64,000 nucleotides of DNA from Collinsella sp. (GTDB lineage Bacteria > Actinomycetota > Coriobacteriia > Coriobacteriales > Coriobacteriaceae), in contig JAUMMZ010000045.1 in assembly GCA_031296755.1 (NCBI GenBank), forward strand, positions 1-64,000, in the 5' to 3' direction. Position 1 is the first letter of the stretch. Each line of letters starts with the position of its first letter. The notes under the pieces are model-generated. The model saw only the letters and a program-made list of their open reading frames with translations, had not been told where the DNA came from and searched no databases. The position numbers and the translations under genes were made by a program. This document shows, piece by piece, positions 59,122 through 64,000 of this stretch.

Positions 59122-59392
59122 CCTTATCACCTTCCGTGTTTGTAAAGCCCATAAACCAACCGATCAAGTCCTGCATGACGGTGGTGTTTAAGCTGTATAC
59201 GATGTTTTGGCCATGGCGCTCGTCGGTCACCAACCCGGCGTTTTTGAGCGTCGCCAAGTGATGGCTCAATGACGGCTTGCTGATGTCAAAATGCTCGGCA
59301 AGCTCCCCGGCCGTGCAATTGCCCTCGCGCAGCAGTTCCAAAATGTGACGCCGTGTAGGATCGGCCAGCGCCTTAAAACCCTCTCCCGGCAT
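59114..59392 (-). CDS. ArsR-family autorepressor, SdpR-like
   Basis: 92 residues of a winged helix-turn-helix: FKALADPTRRHILELLREG, then LAEHFDISKPSLSHHLATLK and the wing DERHGQNIVYSL. No metal-binding cysteines are present. It is followed by overlapping sdpI, as in the sdpRI operon. AGGAGG precedes the ATG at 59392. Confidence 0.9.
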   Translation of the reverse strand: MPGEGFKALADPTRRHILELLREGNCTAGELAEHFDISKPSLSHHLATLKNAGLVTDERHGQNIVYSLNTTVMQDLIGWFMGFTNTEGDKDE

Positions 59393-59426
59393 AAGACCTC
59401 CTCTCATCATCTCTCATGACGCGCAC

Positions 59427-59464
59427 ACTATACTCGATATTTAGATGTTTGTCTAATTATCTAA
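59427..59464 (-). promoter_or_regulatory. sdpRI promoter with overlapping operator
   Basis: Minus-strand TTAGAC (59456-59451) and TATAGT (59432-59427) are 18 bases apart. TTAGAT (59441-59446) and ATCTAA (59459-59464) form a perfect inverted repeat with 12 bases between, overlapping the -35 box, as expected for autorepression. Confidence 0.65.
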
Positions 59465-59570
59465 TCGCAATGCTTCAAACCACATCAAAGTAAACGCCAT
59501 CGCAACCTATGGCGATTACCTATAATGACGATAGCTAAAACACGATTCGCTTCCCCATCGGAGGATGTCT

Positions 59571-60365
59571 ATGACCGAAACCGCTGCCGCTCTCGTCGAG
59601 ACACGCGACACCAAGCTCGAGATCATCATGGGCCGCGAGGCACTCGATAAGCTCGCCGATGCTACGGTGCTGATGCTCGGCTGCGGAGGTGTGGGGTCCA
59701 ATTGCTGCGAGGCGCTCGCCCGCGGCGGCATTGGTCATTTCGTCATTCTGGACAAGGACATCGTCGCGCCCAGCAATATCAATCGCCAGGCTATCGCCTT
59801 TCACAGCACCATCGGCAAGCGCAAGGTCGATGTTATGGAAGCCATGATCCACGACATTAATCCCGCCGCCACCGTTATCAAACGCACCGAATACCTGCTG
59901 AGCGACAACATCGACGAGTTCTTCGCGAGCGTTTTGGAGCAGACGGACGGCAAGCTCGACTACGTCGTCGACGCCATCGACACCATCTCGGCCAAGCTCA
60001 CCATTGCCAAATATGCTCAGGACCACGACATTCGTTTGGTTAGCTCCATGGGCGGGGCCAACAAGCTCCATCCCGAGTGCCTCCGCTTTGCCGACATCTT
60101 CGATACGGTACGTGACCCCATGAGCCGCATTATGCGCAAAGAATGCAAGAAGCGCGGCATCAAGAGCCTGCACGTACTGTTTAGCTGCGAGGAATCGGTT
60201 AAGACACAGCCCCGCGACCCTTCCAACATCCACGAGCGCACCGAGCTGGGAACCGCCAGCTTTATGCCGCCCATCATGGGCCAGATGATCGCCGGCGAGG
60301 TTATCCGTCAGATCAGCGGGCGCGGCACCGAGCGCGTACGCGCCGACGGCCAACGCCTGGACTAG
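59571..60365 (+). CDS. tcdA: tRNA threonylcarbamoyladenosine dehydratase, TcdA-like
   Basis: 264 residues of the ThiF/E1-like family, YgdL branch. The nucleotide-binding loop is MLGCGGVGSNCCEAL (about residue 35). DKDIVAPSNINRQ follows, then VVDAIDTISAK and RDPMSRIMRKECKKRG (parts). It activates the N6-threonylcarbamoyl group of tRNA A37 and cyclises it. GGAGG stands six bases before the ATG at 59571; the ATG at 59565 abuts it and is less likely. tatD follows in the same direction. Confidence 0.9.
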   Translation: MTETAAALVETRDTKLEIIMGREALDKLADATVLMLGCGGVGSNCCEALARGGIGHFVILDKDIVAPSNINRQAIAFHSTIGKRKVDVMEAMIHDINPAATVIKRTEYLLSDNIDEFFASVLEQTDGKLDYVVDAIDTISAKLTIAKYAQDHDIRLVSSMGGANKLHPECLRFADIFDTVRDPMSRIMRKECKKRGIKSLHVLFSCEESVKTQPRDPSNIHERTELGTASFMPPIMGQMIAGEVIRQISGRGTERVRADGQRLD

Positions 60366-60379
60366 CAGGATGTCCTGCG

Positions 60380-61162
60380 ATGGAACCGCAATTCTTTGAC
60401 ACGCATTGTCATCTTGATTTGATGCTCGGCCCCGATGCTGCAGCCAGTGAGTCGGCGGCGTTGGGTCTGGGGCTCTTTGACTGCGGGGTCGACCCACGCG
60501 ACTTTTCGGCCGCAAACGAGCGCGCCCGTCGCCTACCAGGCATCATCGCTGGCGTTGGGCTCCACCCCTGGTGGCTCGCCGACGGCCGCTGCGGTCCTGC
60601 CGAAGTCGATCTGCTTTGCGAAGTTGCTGCCCAAGAGTGCTACATCGGCGAGGTGGGACTCGACTTTTCCGCACGCTTTGCCGGAAGTGAGCCGCTACAA
60701 ATACAGGCATTTGACCGGCTCTGCGATACGCTCGTGCAGCATCCTCTTACCGGGCGCGTGATATCAATTCACGCCGTTCGTTCGGCAGGAGCCGTACTGG
60801 ACGTCCTCGAATCGCATGGACTACTCATCCCAAACCCCGACTCCCCCGCTATCATCTTCCACTGGTTTAGCGGCACTTCGAACGAACTCGCCCGCGCGCG
60901 AAACGCAAACTGCTATTTTTCCGTGAACGAGCGTATGCTCGCCACCAAGCGCGGTCGCGAATATGCCCGGCAGATTCCACTCGACCGTCTACTGCTCGAG
61001 ACCGATGCGCCAGCCGAACCAAACACAGAAACAAGCGCGCAGTCGCTCATCAGATCGCTCGCAAGGACCTCGATGCGCATCGTCTCACTCAAAAACTGTG
61101 ACGCAAAGCGCATCGAGTCGGCAGTTTTAGCAAATGCGCACTCTGTTTTTGACCTTCGCTAA
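60380..61162 (+). CDS. TatD family hydrolase
   Basis: 260 residues of the TatD metal-dependent hydrolase/DNase family. Metal ligands are in FFDTHCHLD (start), GEVGLDF (about residue 90), ISIHAV (about 131), HWFSG (about 163) and LETDAP (about 206). Members degrade DNA or act in repair; this one is somewhat diverged. AGGATG precedes the ATG. It is 14 bases downstream of tcdA and likely co-transcribed. Confidence 0.87.
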   Translation: MEPQFFDTHCHLDLMLGPDAAASESAALGLGLFDCGVDPRDFSAANERARRLPGIIAGVGLHPWWLADGRCGPAEVDLLCEVAAQECYIGEVGLDFSARFAGSEPLQIQAFDRLCDTLVQHPLTGRVISIHAVRSAGAVLDVLESHGLLIPNPDSPAIIFHWFSGTSNELARARNANCYFSVNERMLATKRGREYARQIPLDRLLLETDAPAEPNTETSAQSLIRSLARTSMRIVSLKNCDAKRIESAVLANAHSVFDLR

Positions 61163-61243
61163 CCCCTGTGGGCAAAAATGCCAAGGGGCATGCAAATCGC
61201 ACAACGCAGTCCCTATTTTGGAAGACAGTACAATTCGGCAGCA

Positions 61244-62761
61244 TTACACCAATTCGTGCATGAGATCACGGTTGCGTGCATACAATTCGTCAAAGATATG
61301 ACGGCGCGACGCATATAACTCGTGGGCAGTCATATCAGGCACGATTGTTTGCGCAACGCCAAGGACTTGGGCGAGCTCATCCCATGATGCATAGGCGCCA
61401 CCTGCGAGAGCTGCCATGATGGCATCACCGAAGCATGCGCCCACCGTAACCTTGGCAACCGAGACCTCGCGCCCACATACGTCGGCGATAGCCTGCATCC
61501 AAACTGGATTCTTGGTTCCACCTCCGACAAGCATAATGCGCCCAATTGGCAGTCCATGTTCTCGCTCGATAATGTCGACATGGGATGCAACGGTATACGC
61601 GACGCCTTCCAAGGCGGCACGAACCATATGGGCTCGCGTATGCCTTCCGGTCAGGCCAAAGAAGACGCCACGCGCCTCGGGATCGTTGAGCGGAGTGCGC
61701 TCCCCCGCAAAGTACGGCAGACACAGGAGCCCATCGGCACCCGGCGCCACACCGGCGGCATCATGCGCCATAACCGAATATGCATCGGGGCCACCGTGGC
61801 CCTCGGCCTCCACGGCGTCGCGATACAGCTCTTGGCGCAGCCACGATGTGAGCGCACCCGCCGTATTGGTCCCCGCGCAGATCCCGTAAGTTCCGGGAAT
61901 GATAAACGTCCCTGGCCACAGGCGGGCATCATCGACCATATGATCAGCTAGATAGATGAAATACGCCGTACTCCCCAACTGAACCATCATATCGCCGGGA
62001 CGAAATACACCCGTCGAAATGGCCTCGGCACCAGAGTCGCCCGTTCCCACTAAGACAGGTGTCCCTGCCGCGAGCCCCGTCGCCTCAGCCGCACGCTGCG
62101 TAATCACCCCGGCAATATCGGTAGCCGACATTACCTCCACCATCTGGTCAGGCCGGCAGAAACGAGCACATTCCCGAGCATCAACCTTCCAAGTGTAGCG
62201 GTCGTATAGGGGAAGAAAATCCTCCGCCAAATAACGGTCCACCGTAAAACGCCCCGTCAACTTCGCGCACAGAAACGATGACGCCGTCAGGAACTTCGCG
62301 GCACGTTCGTGCACCTCGGGCATATTCTCCTTAAACCACAAGATCTTGGGAGCAATATCTGACGAACAGGGATCGTGCCCGAAAAGCTCGCGTGCGCGAT
62401 CTAACCCATATTCGGAAAGGAGCTCGTCAATCTGCGGCTTCGAACGTGCATCGACTCCATACAAAATCGCGGGCGCCAGCGCGTTGCACTCGGTATCGAC
62501 CGGTACGCAGTCGCAACCCAATGCGGAAAGGCCCACGCATCCGATCTGTGCCGCGTTAACCCCCGATCGCGCCACCAGCTCGCGCGACAAGCGGCAAAAA
62601 TCGCCCCACCAAACTGCCTCCGCATCATGCTGGTACCATCCGTCACACGGGTTGTCCGTCTCATGTCCACAAGAGGCTTGGCAAACGATGTTGCATCGAT
62701 CATCGATTAAAACGCCTTTAGAGGCGCTTGTCCCAATATCAATACCCAGATAGAGCGCCAT
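61244..62761 (-). CDS. FGGY family carbohydrate kinase
   Basis: 505 residues. The phosphate-binding LGIDIGTSASKGVL starts the N-terminal domain, VDARSK and a long middle follow, and LVGTGDSGAEAIS and LMLVGGGTKNPVWMQ-like MLVGGGTKNPVWMQ mark the C-terminal domain. It resembles xylulokinases. BtpA and YjbQ genes lie upstream in the same direction, suggesting a pathway for an uncommon sugar or polyol. GGGAGTAGG precedes the ATG. The exact substrate is not known. Confidence 0.88.
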   Translation of the reverse strand: MALYLGIDIGTSASKGVLIDDRCNIVCQASCGHETDNPCDGWYQHDAEAVWWGDFCRLSRELVARSGVNAAQIGCVGLSALGCDCVPVDTECNALAPAILYGVDARSKPQIDELLSEYGLDRARELFGHDPCSSDIAPKILWFKENMPEVHERAAKFLTASSFLCAKLTGRFTVDRYLAEDFLPLYDRYTWKVDARECARFCRPDQMVEVMSATDIAGVITQRAAEATGLAAGTPVLVGTGDSGAEAISTGVFRPGDMMVQLGSTAYFIYLADHMVDDARLWPGTFIIPGTYGICAGTNTAGALTSWLRQELYRDAVEAEGHGGPDAYSVMAHDAAGVAPGADGLLCLPYFAGERTPLNDPEARGVFFGLTGRHTRAHMVRAALEGVAYTVASHVDIIEREHGLPIGRIMLVGGGTKNPVWMQAIADVCGREVSVAKVTVGACFGDAIMAALAGGAYASWDELAQVLGVAQTIVPDMTAHELYASRRHIFDELYARNRDLMHELV

Positions 62762-62767
62762 AGGTAC

Positions 62768-63577
62768 CTACTCCCCTCGCGCCGTACGAGCGGCAGCCAT
62801 AAAACGAGCTACCCGCTCAACATCGACCGGGGCATCCAGCTTTCCGTCGCGCTTTAAGCACGTGCCGACAAACGCGCCATCGTAGTGAGCAAATACGTCA
62901 GCCACGGTATTTTCGCGGCAACCGGTGCCACATACCACAGGTACTTGGCCAACGCGCTCGCGAACCTCATCGGCAAGCTCGCCCGATGCGCCACGACCGG
63001 CAGCCGAACCGCCGATGACCATCGCATCCGGTAGGCAATTAAAGAGAAGTGAATCGGCAATGTCCGCAGTCGTGCGGTCGTTGAGATAAACCTCCCCCTC
63101 GCTCGTGATGAAGTGAAAAAGCTTGAGATTGTCCAAGCGCAGCGCCGCCTTGCGACGCATGGTGTGAGCGAAATCTCGGTTAATCAGCCCGAGATCACCG
63201 ACCCAGGCACCGCAAAAATTGCAGCGCGTGAACTGCGCATCGACGGCAGCGCACAGCTCGATTGTGGCATCACCATCGTAAATAGCCTCAGCTCCCCAAG
63301 GAGTCGACAGATCATGGGATAGAGCCCCGATAACATAGCCCATCGATGCAAGGGTTGAGGGAGAAACGTGCTGCTCATAGGGCATCGAGAGCTCATTGGT
63401 AATCAAAATGCCATCGACACCGCCCTGCTGCAACGCCTCGAGATCGTGCTTGGCGGCTTCCACGACCTGCGGCACGCTTCCGCCCGGGTAATACAGCGGA
63501 TCGCCCGGCAGAGAACGCAGGTGCAGCATTCCGATAACCGGCTTTTCGGTCTTGAACATCGAGGTTAGAAACGACAT
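62768..63577 (-). CDS. BtpA/SgcQ family protein
   Basis: 269 residues. PVIGMLHLRSLPGDP is the family start, and GVDGILITNE, FTRCNFCGAW, and VIGGSAAGRGAS follow. It is a TIM-barrel family named after BtpA of photosystem I biogenesis and SgcQ of E. coli, with the latter linked to sugar metabolism. AAGGAGC precedes the ATG at 63577. It lies six bases before the kinase gene, and is probably an enzyme of the same sugar pathway. Confidence 0.87.
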   Translation of the reverse strand: MSFLTSMFKTEKPVIGMLHLRSLPGDPLYYPGGSVPQVVEAAKHDLEALQQGGVDGILITNELSMPYEQHVSPSTLASMGYVIGALSHDLSTPWGAEAIYDGDATIELCAAVDAQFTRCNFCGAWVGDLGLINRDFAHTMRRKAALRLDNLKLFHFITSEGEVYLNDRTTADIADSLLFNCLPDAMVIGGSAAGRGASGELADEVRERVGQVPVVCGTGCRENTVADVFAHYDGAFVGTCLKRDGKLDAPVDVERVARFMAAARTARGE

Positions 63578-63610
63578 AACGTGCTCCTTCATAGGGTTAT
63601 TGCAGGGACG

Positions 63611-64000
63611 TTACTCCCCCAGCACCTCGACGTACACTTTTCGCTTCTGCGGACCGTCAAACTCCGCAAGATAGATGTTCTGGGCACTTCCGCACACGAT
63701 GTGGCCATCTTGGACGGGAAAGAAGCAACTGTTTCCACAAATCATGCTCTTGATATGCCCGCAGGAGTTGTTGCCGGTGGCTCCATAGCTCGGCAGGAAG
63801 TGCGCATGCGCATAGGGGGCATCGAGTGGGGCGATGCGATCAAGCGTCTCCATAAGATCCGTCTCCACGCAGGGCAGCCCCTCGTTTACCACGATTCCAC
63901 AGGTCGTATGCGACAAAATAATCGCTGCCAAGCCATTGGTCACCGAGCTGCGTTCGATGGCAGCGTGCACATCTTCGGTAATATCGATGAACTGGTCCGG
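63611..64000 (-). CDS. YjbQ family protein, 3' part (cut by window edge)
   Basis: The visible 129 codons read PDQFIDITEDVHAAIERS, then GLAAIILSHTTCGIVVNEG, HFLPSYG, GNNSCGHIKSMICGNS and YVEVLGE. This is the YjbQ (UPF0047) family, sometimes called secondary thiamine-phosphate synthase-type, whose real role is unclear. The start lies to the right of the window. It precedes the BtpA gene by 33 bases and belongs to the same operon. Confidence 0.88.
   Translation of the reverse strand, partial: PDQFIDITEDVHAAIERSSVTNGLAAIILSHTTCGIVVNEGLPCVETDLMETLDRIAPLDAPYAHAHFLPSYGATGNNSCGHIKSMICGNSCFFPVQDGHIVCGSAQNIYLAEFDGPQKRKVYVEVLGE

Noticed and set aside
1..64000. CRISPR arrays, tRNA, rRNA, insertion sequences or phage genes
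   Set aside because: I saw no regularly spaced direct repeats, no cloverleaf with GGTTCGA-type arm, no transposase or integrase motifs. The dispersed hairpins lack coding capacity.

Overview
The window looks like chromosome of a high-GC, anaerobic gut actinobacterium of the class Coriobacteriia, most like Collinsella. This is inferred from gene content (arginine deiminase, phosphotransacetylase with two acetate kinases, L-lactate dehydrogenase, an acetylase-type diaminopimelate pathway, ECF transporter, UDP-galactopyranose mutase), GC-rich codon use and purine-rich Shine-Dalgarno sites. No rRNA, tRNA, CRISPR array, transposase or prophage gene was seen.

Layout. 0-7 kb: 5' end of arcA, polyphosphate kinase with an unusual C-terminal tail, an rRNA/tRNA uracil methyltransferase, a DJ-1 protein overlapping Maf, and an S58 peptidase. 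7-21 kb: glycosyltransferase and glf; pta facing two tandem acetate kinases; an MFS/LysR pair; HIT protein; exonuclease VII; a membrane metallopeptidase; RNase D; a lipid kinase and a 30-residue membrane protein. 21-27 kb: a secreted C69 dipeptidase and a probable tryptophan ECF transporter behind a trp-type attenuator with a 22-residue leader peptide carrying three Trp codons. 27-36 kb: aspartate racemase with an ATP-grasp ligase (a possible D-Asp cross-bridge pair), a MOSC protein, a secreted wall hydrolase, a Ser/Thr kinase with its XRE partner, a gene broken by a 9-bp duplication, higBA, and an M20 amidohydrolase. 36-41 kb: a lysine riboswitch, an in-frame lysA-dapA fusion, dapB and dapH. 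41-48 kb: NA37 protein, Mbeg1-like hydrolase, ldh, an aminotransferase and nadE.

47.9-51.9 kb is an AT-rich island on the minus strand: DUF2087 protein, MFS transporter, B12-type radical SAM protein, then a 36-codon acidic peptide gene and a terminator. This has the layout of a RiPP locus (precursor, modifying enzyme, exporter, possible regulator) and is the best candidate here for an undescribed system. The rest holds two low-complexity proteins, a Tat-exported papain-like protease overlapping a lipoprotein gene, the ABC-F factor EttA, an sdpRI pair with a clear operator, TcdA, TatD, and a sugar-kinase/BtpA/YjbQ cluster that runs off the right edge.

The intergenic DNA is rich in structured repeats. 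One family has a shared core enclosed by long perfect arms that differ at every locus (6845-6973, 7067-7176, 10664-10790). A second shares a core of about 52 bp with a compensatory base change in its stem (24539-24639, 40722-40819). A third is a small hairpin around GGGRWCAGGTT (27325, 42012, 43226). Coding calls rest on reading frames, Shine-Dalgarno sites and remembered family motifs; no database search was possible.
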